From contig NZ_JABJRA010000007.1 of the NCBI RefSeq assembly GCF_013155365.1, positions 1 through 64,000 of the forward strand: DNA of 64,000 nt, given 5' to 3'. The notes below the pieces were generated by a model that was not told the origin of the DNA, did not search any database, and saw only the letters and a list, made by a program, of their open reading frames with translations. The DNA is from Nocardioides sp. zg-DK7169 (GTDB taxonomy: Bacteria > Actinomycetota > Actinomycetes > Propionibacteriales > Nocardioidaceae). Each line of letters opens with the position of its first letter. Position 1 is the stretch's first letter. Shown here piece after piece: positions 8,920 to 18,517 of the stretch. The position numbers and the translations under genes are program-made.

Positions 8920-9624
8920 TCAGCCCCGCGTGTCCGGCCCGGCCGGGGTCGAGGTGGGCAGCTCGACGCCCTCGTTGGCCAGCGACTGGAAGCCCATCAG
9001 GATGAACGTGATGGCCGTCTCCACGCGCTGTGCGGCCGCGACCGGGTCAGGGTCGGTGCTCACCGTCTCGCCGGCCGTCGACATCGCGCCGAAGAAGATC
9101 CGCGCGAAGGTCTGGAGCATGTCCTCGTCGAGCTCCCAGGTGCCGGCCTCGACGACCGAGCGCACGATCTCCAGGACGTTCGCGAACGTCGAGCGCTCCT
9201 CCTGCTCGCGGTAGCGCTCGTAGCCGAGCACCGCCGGGCCCTCCTGGATCACGATGCGGCGGTAGGCCGGCTCCTGCACGACCGCGAGGAACGCCCCGAG
9301 GCCGGCCCGGGCCTTGTCCCACGGGTCGCGGTGTCCGCGCAGCGCCTTCTGGATCGTCCTCGACGCCGCGCTCTCCACGCCCTCGAAGACCGCCTCGAAG
9401 AGCGCCTGCTTGCCGGTGAAGTGGTGGTACAGCGCACCCTTGGTCACCCGGGCGCCGGCCACGATCGCGTCGAGGGAGGTGGCGGCGTACCCGTGCTCGG
9501 TGAACAGCTCGGCCGCCACGTCCACCAGCGCGCGCTTCGTCGAGGCGGAGTACTGCTGGCGCCGGCTCGCCCCGGATCCGCCGGGGACCTTCGGGACGAG
9601 TCGGGCGACGGGGGACTTCGGCAT
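8920..9624 (-). CDS. TetR-family transcriptional regulator
   Basis: 234 aa. After a basic N-terminal extension comes a TetR DNA-binding domain: RALVDVAAELFTEHGYAATSLDAIVAGARVTKGALYHHFTGK (residues ~30-70). An all-helical ligand domain follows, including EGPAVLGYERYREQEER as often seen in the TetR_C domain of this subgroup. The long N-terminal arm may contact the minor groove. The ATG at 9624 is the first Met of a stretch that reads well to the domain. It is divergent from yqgE, so it may control that promoter or its own. The ligand is unknown. Confidence 0.88.
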   Translation of the reverse strand: MPKSPVARLVPKVPGGSGASRRQQYSASTKRALVDVAAELFTEHGYAATSLDAIVAGARVTKGALYHHFTGKQALFEAVFEGVESAASRTIQKALRGHRDPWDKARAGLGAFLAVVQEPAYRRIVIQEGPAVLGYERYREQEERSTFANVLEIVRSVVEAGTWELDEDMLQTFARIFFGAMSTAGETVSTDPDPVAAAQRVETAITFILMGFQSLANEGVELPTSTPAGPDTRG

Positions 9625-9732
9625 CCCGCCAGCATATGACCTACCCGCGGTACGTCGGGGCGTGCGGCACCCCGGGGACACCGCCCGGTCGCGGGAGGGA
9701 CCGGCGCACCGGGGGAGGTGCAAGATGGAACC

Positions 9733-10317
9733 ATGGCAGCGGATCGAGGCGGGCTCGGCACGAGACCGGGAGCCGGCATGCTCCTGGTCGCCAGCCCCGA
9801 GCTGATCGACCCCAACTTCGCCGAGACGGTGGTGCTGCTCCTCGACGTCGACCCCGAGGGCGCGCTGGGCGTGGTGCTGAACCGGCCCTCGCCGGTGCCG
9901 GTCGCCGACGTCCTGCCGGAGTGGTCCGCCGCGGTCGCGGAGCCCGAGCTGCTCTTCGAGGGCGGCCCCGTCGGGCCCGACGGCGCGCTGGCGCTCGCCC
10001 TGAGCGAGGGCGCCGCGGACGACCAGCCGGTCGGGTTCCAGCCGGTCCTGGGCGACCTCGGCATGGTCGATCTCGACGCGCCGGTGGAGCTGGTGCGCGA
10101 CCAGCTGCGCGAGCTGCGCATCTTCGCCGGGTACGCCGGGTGGGGCGCCGCGCAGTTGGCGGAGGAGATCGCCGAGGGCAGCTGGTACGTCGTCCCGGCC
10201 CACGCCGACGACATCTTCCGGGTGGACCCGACCCAGCTGTGGCGCGACGTGCTGCGCCGCCAGCCCGGCGAGCTGGCGTGGGTCTCGACACGCCCGATCG
10301 ACGCCGGGCTCAACTGA
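9733..10317 (+). CDS. YqgE/AlgH (UPF0301, DUF179) family protein
   Basis: 194 aa from ATG 9733; GTG 9718 is an in-frame alternative. GMLLVASPELIDPNFAETVVLLLD, GALGVVLNRPSP, FEGGPV and RIFAGYAGWGAAQLAEEI...W follow the YqgE/AlgH family order from end to end. The family has a conserved fold but no proven enzymatic role; AlgH influences alginate and virulence regulation in Pseudomonas. The GGGGGAGGTG purine run at 9711 is 14 bases from the ATG, leaving the start ambiguous. Confidence 0.9.
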   Translation: MAADRGGLGTRPGAGMLLVASPELIDPNFAETVVLLLDVDPEGALGVVLNRPSPVPVADVLPEWSAAVAEPELLFEGGPVGPDGALALALSEGAADDQPVGFQPVLGDLGMVDLDAPVELVRDQLRELRIFAGYAGWGAAQLAEEIAEGSWYVVPAHADDIFRVDPTQLWRDVLRRQPGELAWVSTRPIDAGLN

Positions 10318-10418
10318 GCGCCCGCCGCCCGCGCGGACGCGGCGCGCCGGCCGGCGGGTGCGCCGGGGGCCGCGTCGGCGGATGAGACCACCCGCGCGGA
10401 CTGACGTACCCTTGAGCC

Positions 10419-10688
10419 GTGAGCACCATCGGATTCGGGACCGGCACAGCCGTCGACGAGCGGGTACGCGAGGACCGTTCCACGCTCCCCACCCAGGGTG
10501 GTGACCACGAGCGCTTCTCGCACTACGTGGACAAGGACAAGCTCACCGAGGCGATGGTGATGGGCACGCCCGTCGTCGCCCTGTGCGGCAAGGTCTGGGT
10601 CCCCAGCCGGTCACCGGAGAAGTTCCCGGTGTGTCCGGAGTGCAAGGAGGTCTGGGAGGAGCTCAACGACGACGAGGGCAAGGAGTGA
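10419..10688 (+). CDS. DUF3039 protein with a probable zinc ribbon
   Basis: 89 aa. The core HYVDKDKLTEAMVMGTPVVALCGKVWVPSRSPEKFPVCPECKEVW is characteristic of the actinobacterial DUF3039 family. The single Cys in ALCGK plus CPEC could bind zinc. An acidic tail follows. TACCCT (10407-10412) lies 6 bases before GTG 10419, suggesting a leaderless transcript. Its stop is overlapped by the helicase gene start (GTGA), an arrangement I recall in other Actinobacteria. That makes a helicase-linked role likely but unproven. Confidence 0.88.
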   Translation: MSTIGFGTGTAVDERVREDRSTLPTQGGDHERFSHYVDKDKLTEAMVMGTPVVALCGKVWVPSRSPEKFPVCPECKEVWEELNDDEGKE

Positions 10689-12496
10689 CCGGGGGCACCG
10701 ACGCCGCCGAACCTCAGCCCAACGCACTCAGCCCGGCCTGGCCGGAGCGAGCCGCGTGGGGTACCGCGCCGTCCCTGCGTGCGTGGCAGTCCGCTGCCAT
10801 GCAGAAGTACTTCACCGAGCACCCGCGCGACTTCCTCGCCGTCGCGACCCCCGGCGCCGGCAAGACCACCTTCGCGCTCTCCGTCGCCTCCGAGCTGCTC
10901 GGTCGCCGGATCGTGGACCGCATCATCGTGGTCGCACCGACCGAGCACCTGAAGACCCAGTGGGCCGAGGCCGCCTCCCGTGCGGGCATCCCGATCGACC
11001 CGACGTACTCCGCAGGCAAGGGCAAGACCTCCGGCGACTACGTCGGCGTCGCGGTGACCTACGCCGGCGTCGCGGTCAACCCGCTCGCGATGCGGATCCG
11101 CGCCGAGCGGTTCAAGACCCTGGTGATCCTCGACGAGGTCCACCACGCCGGTGACGCGCTGAGCTGGGGCGAGGGCGTCCGCGAGGCCTTCGAGCCGGCC
11201 ACCCGCCGTCTGGCGCTGACCGGTACGCCGTTCCGCTCCGACATCAACCCGATCCCGTTCGTCACCTACGCGCCCGGTCCCGACGGCGTGCCGCGCTCGG
11301 TGGCCGACTACACCTACGGCTACGGCGACGCGCTGGCCGACCACGTGGTCCGCCCGGTCCTGTTCATGGCCTACTCGGGCGAGATGTCGTGGCGCACCAG
11401 CGCCGGCGACGAGATCGCCGCCCGCCTCGGCGAGCCGCTCACCAAGGACCTGACCAACCAGGCGCTGCGCACCGCGTTGGACCCACAGGGCTCGTGGATC
11501 CCCTCGGTGCTCGCGGCGGCCGACAAGCGGTTGTCCGAGGTGCGCCGCCACGTCCCCGACGCCGGCGGCCTGGTGATCGCGACCGACCAGGACGCGGCCC
11601 GCTCCTACGCCAAGACGCTGCGCCAGATCACCGGCGAGTCCGCGACGGTGGTGCTCTCCGACGAGAAGGCGGCGTCGAAGAAGATCGGCGAGTTCTCCAA
11701 GTCCGACAGCCGCTGGATGGTCGCGGTCCGGATGGTCTCCGAGGGCGTCGACGTCCCGCGCCTCTCGGTCGGCGTCTACGCCACGACCACCTCGACGCCG
11801 CTGTTCTTCGCCCAGGCCGTCGGCCGCTTCGTGCGCTCCCGCTCGCGCGGCGAGACCGCGTCGGTGTTCCTGCCGAGCGTGCCCAACCTGCTCGCCTTCG
11901 CCTCCGAGATGGAGGTGACCCGCGACCACGTGCTGCAGAAGAAGGTCCGCAGCGAGGACGACGTCTTCTCCCCGGAGGAGCGCCTGCTCGAGGCGGCGAA
12001 CGCCTCCGAGGCGGCCTCCTCGGACCTGCTCGCGTCCTTCGAGGCACTGGGCTCGGAGGCCCGCTTCGACCGGGTGCTCTTCGACGGTGGCGAGTTCGGC
12101 CACGCCGGCGAGGTGCAGGTCGGCTCGGAGGAGGAGATGGACTTCCTCGGGATCCCCGGCCTGCTCGAGGCCGACCAGATGCGCGACCTGCTGCGCCAGC
12201 GCCAGAGCGACCGCGCCCGCAAGCAGAAGTCGGCGCTGGCCTCGCGTGTCGACGAGGCCCGCAAGGCCTCCGAGGACCTCACCGAGGTGACGACCCACGA
12301 GCAGCTCGCGGTGCTGCGCCGCGAGCTCAACGGCCTGGTCGCCGCCTGGTACCACCGCACCGGCACCCCGCACGGCATGACCCACGCGAAGCTCCGCAAG
12401 GAGTGCGGCGGCCCCGCGGCCGCCGTCGCCAACGCCGAGCAGCTGCGTGCCCGCATCGACAAGGTCCGCGACTGGGCGGCGCGCAAGACCTCCTGA
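10685..12496 (+). CDS. DEAD/DEAH-box superfamily 2 helicase
   Basis: 603 aa. The Q-like region LRAWQSAAM (31-39) is followed by Walker A ATPGAGKTT (54-62), DEVHH (150-154) and motif III LTGTPFRSD. The C-terminal RecA domain ends with QAVGRFVRSRSR (from 377). The C-terminal ~200 residues form a helical, charged extension. It is an ATP-dependent DNA or RNA remodelling protein; the substrate cannot be told from sequence. Translation is coupled to the DUF3039 gene by a GTGA overlap. It converges on the Lrp gene with a 6-base gap occupied by a hairpin. Confidence 0.9.
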   Translation: MTGGTDAAEPQPNALSPAWPERAAWGTAPSLRAWQSAAMQKYFTEHPRDFLAVATPGAGKTTFALSVASELLGRRIVDRIIVVAPTEHLKTQWAEAASRAGIPIDPTYSAGKGKTSGDYVGVAVTYAGVAVNPLAMRIRAERFKTLVILDEVHHAGDALSWGEGVREAFEPATRRLALTGTPFRSDINPIPFVTYAPGPDGVPRSVADYTYGYGDALADHVVRPVLFMAYSGEMSWRTSAGDEIAARLGEPLTKDLTNQALRTALDPQGSWIPSVLAAADKRLSEVRRHVPDAGGLVIATDQDAARSYAKTLRQITGESATVVLSDEKAASKKIGEFSKSDSRWMVAVRMVSEGVDVPRLSVGVYATTTSTPLFFAQAVGRFVRSRSRGETASVFLPSVPNLLAFASEMEVTRDHVLQKKVRSEDDVFSPEERLLEAANASEAASSDLLASFEALGSEARFDRVLFDGGEFGHAGEVQVGSEEEMDFLGIPGLLEADQMRDLLRQRQSDRARKQKSALASRVDEARKASEDLTEVTTHEQLAVLRRELNGLVAAWYHRTGTPHGMTHAKLRKECGGPAAAVANAEQLRARIDKVRDWAARKTS

Positions 12497-12507
12497 GCCC
12501 GCTCAGG
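12492..12507. terminator. Short hairpin over the helicase/Lrp convergent stops
   Basis: CCTGAG-CCCG-CTCAGG is a perfect 6-bp stem with a 4-base loop that spans the stop codons of both convergent genes. It may act as a weak bidirectional terminator. Confidence 0.4.
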
Positions 12508-12979
12508 CCGGGTCCACCGCCGCACGCACGAGCGGCAGGACCCGGAACGGGACCTGGGTGGCCAGCGCGATCACGGTCGCGGAGCGCACGATCGCCGGGT
12601 GCGCCAGCACGGCGTCGATGACCCTTTGGAGGTCGGTGTTGGAGCGCGCGACCACGCGCACCCACAGGTCGCCGGCGCCGGTGATGGTGTGCGCCTCCAG
12701 CACCTCCGCGATCGCGGCGAGATGGCTCCCGACCGCGTCGTGGCCGCCGGCGTCGGGGGACTGGCGGATCTCCAGGGTGAGGAACGCCGTGACCGGGTGG
12801 CCCAGCGCGGCGGGGGAGACCTCGGGGCCCCAGCCGGTCACCACCCCGCCGGTCTCGAGCCGGTCCAGCCGCGCCTGCACGGTGCCGCGGGCGACGCCGA
12901 GGCGCCGGGACGCCTCGAGCACCCCGACGCGGGGCTCGGCGGCGAACAGCTCGAGCAGCCGCCTGTCCAGATCGTCCAC
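12503..12979 (-). CDS. Lrp/AsnC-family regulator, divergent from hpd
   Basis: 158 aa from GTG 12979, which follows a GGGGG run at a usable distance. The N-terminal winged helix is seen as LDRRLLELFAAEPRVGVLEASRRLGVARGTVQARLDRLETGGVVTGWG. It is followed by the AsnC/Lrp ligand (RAM) domain with HTITGAGDLWVRVVARSNTDLQRVIDAVL. Family members sense amino acids or their catabolites. Its position next to hpd strongly suggests control of tyrosine catabolism. The shared 94-base intergenic region contains a 17-bp inverted repeat. Confidence 0.88.
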   Translation of the reverse strand: MDDLDRRLLELFAAEPRVGVLEASRRLGVARGTVQARLDRLETGGVVTGWGPEVSPAALGHPVTAFLTLEIRQSPDAGGHDAVGSHLAAIAEVLEAHTITGAGDLWVRVVARSNTDLQRVIDAVLAHPAIVRSATVIALATQVPFRVLPLVRAAVDPA

Positions 12980-13005
12980 GTGTGCCCCCGTCCCGGCCAC
13001 CCTCG

Positions 13006-13022
13006 CTGGGCAGTCTGTCCAG
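13006..13022. promoter_or_regulatory. Candidate Lrp operator between lrp and hpd
   Basis: CTGGGCA-GTC-TGTCCAG is a 17-bp inverted repeat with one mismatch between arms. It sits in the 94-base region shared by the divergent regulator and hpd, about 50 bases before the hpd ATG. Placement and symmetry suggest the regulator's binding site. Confidence 0.5.
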
Positions 13023-13052
13023 TGTTCCGGGCCACGATTGCACAACCTGTAG

Positions 13053-14267
<1,215 letters not shown>

Positions 14268-14279
14268 GGCCGCGCCTCC

Positions 14280-14909
14280 TCAGTCGCGGCGGGCCACGGC
14301 GACGAACAGCTCGCTGCCGACCTCGACGAGCCGGTCGGGGGTGAGCCCGGGCTCGTCGTGGAGCCAGTCGGCGACCAGCTCGGCGAGGCCGGCGACGAAG
14401 AACGTCGCGTGCACGCGCAGCCGGTCCGCGGGCAGGGCCCGCTCGCCCAGGATCGAGCGCGCCTCGTCGGTGACCACGCCGGCGAACCACGCGACCAGCT
14501 CGCGGCGCCGCGCGCGCAGCGGGGCGCTCGCGCTGGACTCCACCACGACCACCCGGGCCTTGGCCGGCGCGGCGACGAGCACGTCGACGGCGGCGCGCAG
14601 CGCGGCCCGGGTGCGGTCCAGCGGCTCGCCGTCGGTCGCCTCCACCGCGGCCACGGCGCTGGTCGCCAGCTCGCGGCACACCTCGTCGAGCGCGGCCACG
14701 AGGGCCTCGTCGCGGTTGCGGAAGCTCTCGTAGAAGTAGCGCTCGGTCAGCCCGGCGGCCTGGCAGATCGCGGTCATCGTGGCCTTCTGCTCACCCTGCT
14801 CGCCGAGCAGTGTGATCGCGGCGGCCAGCAGTCGGGCGCGGCGTTCCGCGGCCCGCTCCGCGGCGCTGCGCCCGCCGTAGCTCCTGGTGCCCTCTGTCGC
14901 CTGGCTCAC
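14280..14909 (-). CDS. TetR-family regulator of the adjacent P450 operon
   Basis: 209 aa. The N-terminal HTH reads RLLAAAITLLGEQGEQKATMTAICQAAGLTERYFYESFRNRDEALVAAL, a typical TetR domain, followed by a helical effector domain. The GTG start at 14909 has only a weak AAGG upstream. It is divergent from the P450-SDR operon across ~100 bases containing a perfect CTGACAG inverted repeat, so it probably represses that operon and itself. The inducer is unknown, presumably a P450 substrate or lipid. Confidence 0.88.
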   Translation of the reverse strand: MSQATEGTRSYGGRSAAERAAERRARLLAAAITLLGEQGEQKATMTAICQAAGLTERYFYESFRNRDEALVAALDEVCRELATSAVAAVEATDGEPLDRTRAALRAAVDVLVAAPAKARVVVVESSASAPLRARRRELVAWFAGVVTDEARSILGERALPADRLRVHATFFVAGLAELVADWLHDEPGLTPDRLVEVGSELFVAVARRD

Positions 14910-14945
14910 AGGAAGACCTTGACATCTCCGCGGCGTACGTCAAAA

Positions 14946-14965
14946 CTGACAGCGCTCCCTGTCAG
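14946..14965. promoter_or_regulatory. TetR operator between tetR and the P450 gene
   Basis: CTGACAG-CGCTCC-CTGTCAG is a perfect 7-bp inverted repeat with a 6-base spacer. A second pair, GACATCT (14921-14927) and AGATGTC (14964-14970), nests around it. TTGACA at 14919-14924 is a possible -35 box for the + strand. The TTGACG read on the - strand near 14936-14941 could serve the regulator gene. Confidence 0.65.
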
Positions 14966-15008
14966 ATGTCGCACGGCCTCTGACGACTCCCCACCGATCG
15001 GAGTCCCG

Positions 15009-16325
15009 ATGCCCTCCCTGCCGCTCGTCGGCGAGACCCTCGCCTATGTGCGCGACGCCCCCGGCTTCATGCAGCGCCGCTGGTCCGAGCACGGTCCGGT
15101 CTCCACGATCACCTTCCTCGGCCGTCCCTGGACCGTCCTGCTCGGCCCCGACGCCTGCGCCGAGGCGCTGCGCAACGCCGACAAGGCCTTCGCCAGCGGC
15201 CCGGGCTGGGGCTACCTGGTCGGGCCGTTCTTCGACCGCGGCCTGATGCTGCTGGACTTCGGCGAGCACCACCAGCACCGCCGGGTGCTGCAGCAGGCGT
15301 TCACCCGCCAGCGCCTGGAGGGGTACGCCGCGGCGCTCGGCCCTGCCGTGGCCCGCGGGGTGGCCGCGTGGCCCGAGCAGCCGGGCTTCCGCGCGTATCC
15401 CGCCCTGAAGTCGCTGACCCTCGACCTCGCGACCGAGATCTTCATGGGCGGCGCCGACCTGGCCACCCCCGACGAGCTGGCCCGGGTGAACCGTGCCTTC
15501 GTCGACTGCGTGCAGGCTGCGACCGGTCTGGTGCGCGCCGACGTGCCCGGCACCCGCTGGGGACGCGCCCACCGCGGCCGGCGGGTGCTCGAGGAGTTCC
15601 TGCACCGCCACCTGCCCGCGAAGCGCGCCGGCGGGGGAGACGACCTGTTCTCGGTGCTGTGCCGCCTGCGCGACGAGGACGGCACGGCGTTCAGCGACGA
15701 CGACATCGTCAACCACATGATCTTCCTGCTGATGGCCGCGCACGACACCTCGACGATCACGGTCTCCACCGTGCTCCAGCACCTGGGCCAGCACCCGGAG
15801 TGGCAGGAGCGCTGCCGCGAGGAGTCGCTGGCGCTGCCCGAGCACCCGTCGCTGGCCGAGCTGGACTCCCTGACCTCGCTGGACCTGGTGGTCAAGGAGT
15901 GCCTGCGGCTGGTGCCGCCGGTCCCGGTGCTCGCGCGGCACACCGTGCGCGAGACCGAGGTGCTCGGGCACCGGATCCCGGCCGGGCGCCACACCGCGCT
16001 GATGCTGCACCACAGCCACCAGATGCCCGAGCTGTGGAGCGACCCGCAGCGCTTCGACCCCGAGCGGTTCGCCGAGCCGCGCCGCGAGGACCGCTCGCAC
16101 CGCCACGCGTGGGAGCCCTTCGGCGGCGGCGTCCACAAGTGCCTCGGCATGGCCTTCGCCGGCATCGAGGTGAGCACGATCCTGCACCACCTGCTGCGCC
16201 GCCACCGCTGGTCGGTCGACCCCGGCTACCGGGCGCCGCTGAGCTATGCCTCCCTGCCCTTCCCCAAGGACGGCCAGCCGGTCGACCTCGTCCCCCTCAC
16301 CCGTCTTCCCAGGAGCGCCGCATGA
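15009..16325 (+). CDS. Cytochrome P450
   Basis: 438 aa, a soluble bacterial P450. The I-helix oxygen-binding motif is AAHDTST (T247), the K-helix ExxR is ECLR (E297/R300), and the haem loop FGGGVHKCLG supplies the thiolate C378. The sequence resembles CYP groups acting on hydrophobic substrates such as sterols or fatty acids, but the substrate cannot be stated. ATG 15009 starts the first plausible N-terminus. Its stop overlaps the following SDR start (ATGA), so a P450-SDR pair acting on the same substrate (hydroxylation then oxidation) is likely. No ferredoxin gene is adjacent. Confidence 0.95.
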   Translation: MPSLPLVGETLAYVRDAPGFMQRRWSEHGPVSTITFLGRPWTVLLGPDACAEALRNADKAFASGPGWGYLVGPFFDRGLMLLDFGEHHQHRRVLQQAFTRQRLEGYAAALGPAVARGVAAWPEQPGFRAYPALKSLTLDLATEIFMGGADLATPDELARVNRAFVDCVQAATGLVRADVPGTRWGRAHRGRRVLEEFLHRHLPAKRAGGGDDLFSVLCRLRDEDGTAFSDDDIVNHMIFLLMAAHDTSTITVSTVLQHLGQHPEWQERCREESLALPEHPSLAELDSLTSLDLVVKECLRLVPPVPVLARHTVRETEVLGHRIPAGRHTALMLHHSHQMPELWSDPQRFDPERFAEPRREDRSHRHAWEPFGGGVHKCLGMAFAGIEVSTILHHLLRRHRWSVDPGYRAPLSYASLPFPKDGQPVDLVPLTRLPRSAA

Positions 16326-17176
16326 CCCGTGACCTCGCCACGCTGTCCGTCCTCGTCACCGGCGGCGCCCGCGGCATCGGGCGCGCCACCGCCGAGCGCC
16401 TGGCCCGTCAGGGCGCCCGGGTCGCGATCGGCGACCTCGACGCCGACCTGGTGCGCGCGGTGGCCGCCGAGATCTCCGCGAGCCCCGCCGTCGTGGCCGC
16501 CGGCGGACGCGTCGTCGGCGCCGAGCTCGACGTCACCGAGCGCGACTCGTGGGACGCGTTCCTCGCCGCCACCGCCGACCTCGGACCGGTCGACGTGCTG
16601 GTCAACAACGCCGGCATCATGCCGCTGGGCCCGCTGCTCGAGGAGCCCGAGGCGCTGACCCGCAAGATCGTCGACGTCAACCTGCACGGCATCATCCACG
16701 GCACCAAGGCGGTCGTCCCGGCGATGATCGGCCGCGGCGGGGGCCACGTCATCAACGTCGCCTCCGCGGTGGGCCGGGTCCCGCTGCCGAACGGCGCGAC
16801 GTACTCGGCCTCGAAGTTCGCCGCCGTGGGCTTCAGCGAGGCGCTGCGCGGCGAGCTGGCGCCCCTCGGCGTGCAGGTCACCGCGGTGCTGCCCAACGTG
16901 GTGCGCACCGAGCTCGGGGCAGGCGTGCCGGCGGCGCGCGGGGTCAAGGCGGTCACCGCCGAGGACGTCGCCGCCGTCATCGAGTCGGCGATCCACAAGC
17001 CGCGCCCCGAGCTGTGGGTGCCGCGCTACGCCCAGGTGATCGCCAAGGGTGCGCTGGTGCTGCCCCAGCGGGTGCAGGACGCGATGGCCCGCCTGATCAA
17101 GGCCGACAAGGTGCTCTCCTCGGCCGACCACGAGGCGCGGGCGGCGTACGAGGCGAGGGTCCGCACCCAGCACTGA
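16322..17176 (+). CDS. Short-chain dehydrogenase co-transcribed with the P450
   Basis: 284 aa, slightly long for a classical SDR. TGGARGIGRATA binds the dinucleotide, NNAGIMPLGP and VINVASAVGRVPLPN lead to catalytic YSASK. After the core, VTAEDVAAVIESAIHKPRPELWVPRYAQVIAKGALVLPQRVQDAM forms a C-terminal extension seen in SDRs paired with lipid metabolism. It probably oxidises the alcohol made by the upstream P450. Its ATG overlaps the P450 stop (ATGA), and both are under the TetR operator at 14946. Confidence 0.9.
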   Translation: MTRDLATLSVLVTGGARGIGRATAERLARQGARVAIGDLDADLVRAVAAEISASPAVVAAGGRVVGAELDVTERDSWDAFLAATADLGPVDVLVNNAGIMPLGPLLEEPEALTRKIVDVNLHGIIHGTKAVVPAMIGRGGGHVINVASAVGRVPLPNGATYSASKFAAVGFSEALRGELAPLGVQVTAVLPNVVRTELGAGVPAARGVKAVTAEDVAAVIESAIHKPRPELWVPRYAQVIAKGALVLPQRVQDAMARLIKADKVLSSADHEARAAYEARVRTQH

Positions 17177-17195
17177 TCCGGGCCATGATGGGCCC

Positions 17196-17720
17196 ATGAC
17201 GACGTACGTCGGGTTCCTGCGGGCCATCAACCTCGGCGCGACCCGCAAGTTCCCCAAGGACGCGATCGTGGCCGCGGTGGAGTCGCTCGGCTTCACCGCG
17301 GTCGCGACCCACATCAACACCGGCAACGTGCGCTTCGAGACCCCGATGCGCTCCCGCGCGCGGATCGAGGCCGCCCTGGAGGGCGCCTTCGCCGCCGCGG
17401 CGGGCTTCGAGGTCCCGACGGTGGTGATGACCCCCTCGGAGCTGCGCGCCACCCTCGAGCACGCCGAGTCCTTCGGGCACGACGGCATGCACTATGTGTC
17501 CTTCCTCAAGCAGGAGCCCGCCCCCGAGGCGGTCGCGGCGCTCGAGGCGGGCAGCAGCGCCGAGGAGGTCGCCCGCGTCGGCGGCCGCGCGGTGCACCTG
17601 ATGCTGGGGGAGAACTACCACCAGGCGCGGCTGACCAACGCCGTGGTCGAGCGGCACCTCGGCGTCGCCACCAACCGGAACCTCACGGTCGTGCGCACGA
17701 TCGTGGACAAGTGGTGCTGA
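17196..17720 (+). CDS. DUF1697-domain protein
   Basis: 174 aa. MTTYVGFLRAINLGATRKFPK, VATHINTGNVRF and the C-terminal LGVATNRNLTVVRTIVDK follow the DUF1697 family pattern (IN[VL]GG-like loop, INSGN-like strand, RN-x-TV). It is a cytosolic protein of unknown function, common in Actinobacteria and Firmicutes. It starts 19 bases after the SDR stop, so it could be read through from the P450 operon, but a functional link is not evident. Confidence 0.88.
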   Translation: MTTYVGFLRAINLGATRKFPKDAIVAAVESLGFTAVATHINTGNVRFETPMRSRARIEAALEGAFAAAAGFEVPTVVMTPSELRATLEHAESFGHDGMHYVSFLKQEPAPEAVAALEAGSSAEEVARVGGRAVHLMLGENYHQARLTNAVVERHLGVATNRNLTVVRTIVDKWC

Positions 17721-17746
17721 GCTGAGGCTCGCCCGCGGCCGCGGCG

Positions 17747-18517
17747 TCACTCCCCGCGGAACACCGGGCGCCGCCGCTCGGAGAAGGCGCGCATGCCCTC
17801 GGCGACGTCGCGGGTGCGCAGCAGCACGCTCTGGCCGGTGCGCTCGCGCTCGAGCGCGTCCTCGAGGTGGGGGAGGGTGGCGGCGTTGACCGCCTTCTTG
17901 GCCGCCGCGAAGGCGAGCGGCGGGCCGGCGGCGAGGCGGCGGGCCAGGGTGGCGACCAGGTCGGGGAGCTCCTCGTCGGGGGCCAGGTGGGTGACCAGGC
18001 CGGCGGCCAGTGCCTCGGCGGCGCTGAGCGGCTCGGCCAGCAGGGCCATCCGCATCGCGCGGGCCCGGCCGATCGAGGCGGCCACGGTGGCGCTCGCGCC
18101 GCCGTCGGGCATCAGTCCGACCCGGCTGAAGGCCAGGAGGAACGAGGCGGACTCCGCCGCGACCACGATGTCGGCGGCGAGCGCCGCGGAGCAGCCGACG
18201 CCGGCGGCGACGCCGTTGACCGCCGCGAGGACGGGCTTGTCGAGGTTCACCACCGCGCGGATGATCCGGTTCGCGGCGTCCAGTGCGCGGACGTCGAAGC
18301 GCTCGTGGGCGTCCTGGCCGGAGATGTCGGCGCCGGTGCTGAACGCCGCGCCGGTGCCGGTCAGCACCACCGCGCGCACCTCGTCGCGCGCGGTCGCCCG
18401 CTCCAGCTCCTCGGCCAGCCCGACGGCCATCTCGTCGCTGAGCGCGTTGAAGACCTCGGGGCGGTTCATCCGCAGCCACAGCACGCCGTCGGCGAGGTGG
18501 ACCTCCAGGTCAGACAA
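17747..18517 (-). CDS. Enoyl-CoA hydratase/isomerase family protein
   Basis: 256 aa, standard crotonase length. LWLRMNRPEVFNALSDEM, FSTGADIS (oxyanion-hole strand), AAVNGVAAGVGCSAALAADIVVAAESASFLLAFSRVGLMPDGGAS are classic crotonase motifs. The acid at the glutamate-1 position is not clearly retained (AAGVGCSAALAAD), so hydratase activity is less certain than the fold. The start is TTG at 18517, lying inside the 3' end of pncA with an 8-base overlap. No better in-frame start lies nearby, and the overlap suggests coupling. Confidence 0.88.
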   Translation of the reverse strand: MSDLEVHLADGVLWLRMNRPEVFNALSDEMAVGLAEELERATARDEVRAVVLTGTGAAFSTGADISGQDAHERFDVRALDAANRIIRAVVNLDKPVLAAVNGVAAGVGCSAALAADIVVAAESASFLLAFSRVGLMPDGGASATVAASIGRARAMRMALLAEPLSAAEALAAGLVTHLAPDEELPDLVATLARRLAAGPPLAFAAAKKAVNAATLPHLEDALERERTGQSVLLRTRDVAEGMRAFSERRRPVFRGE

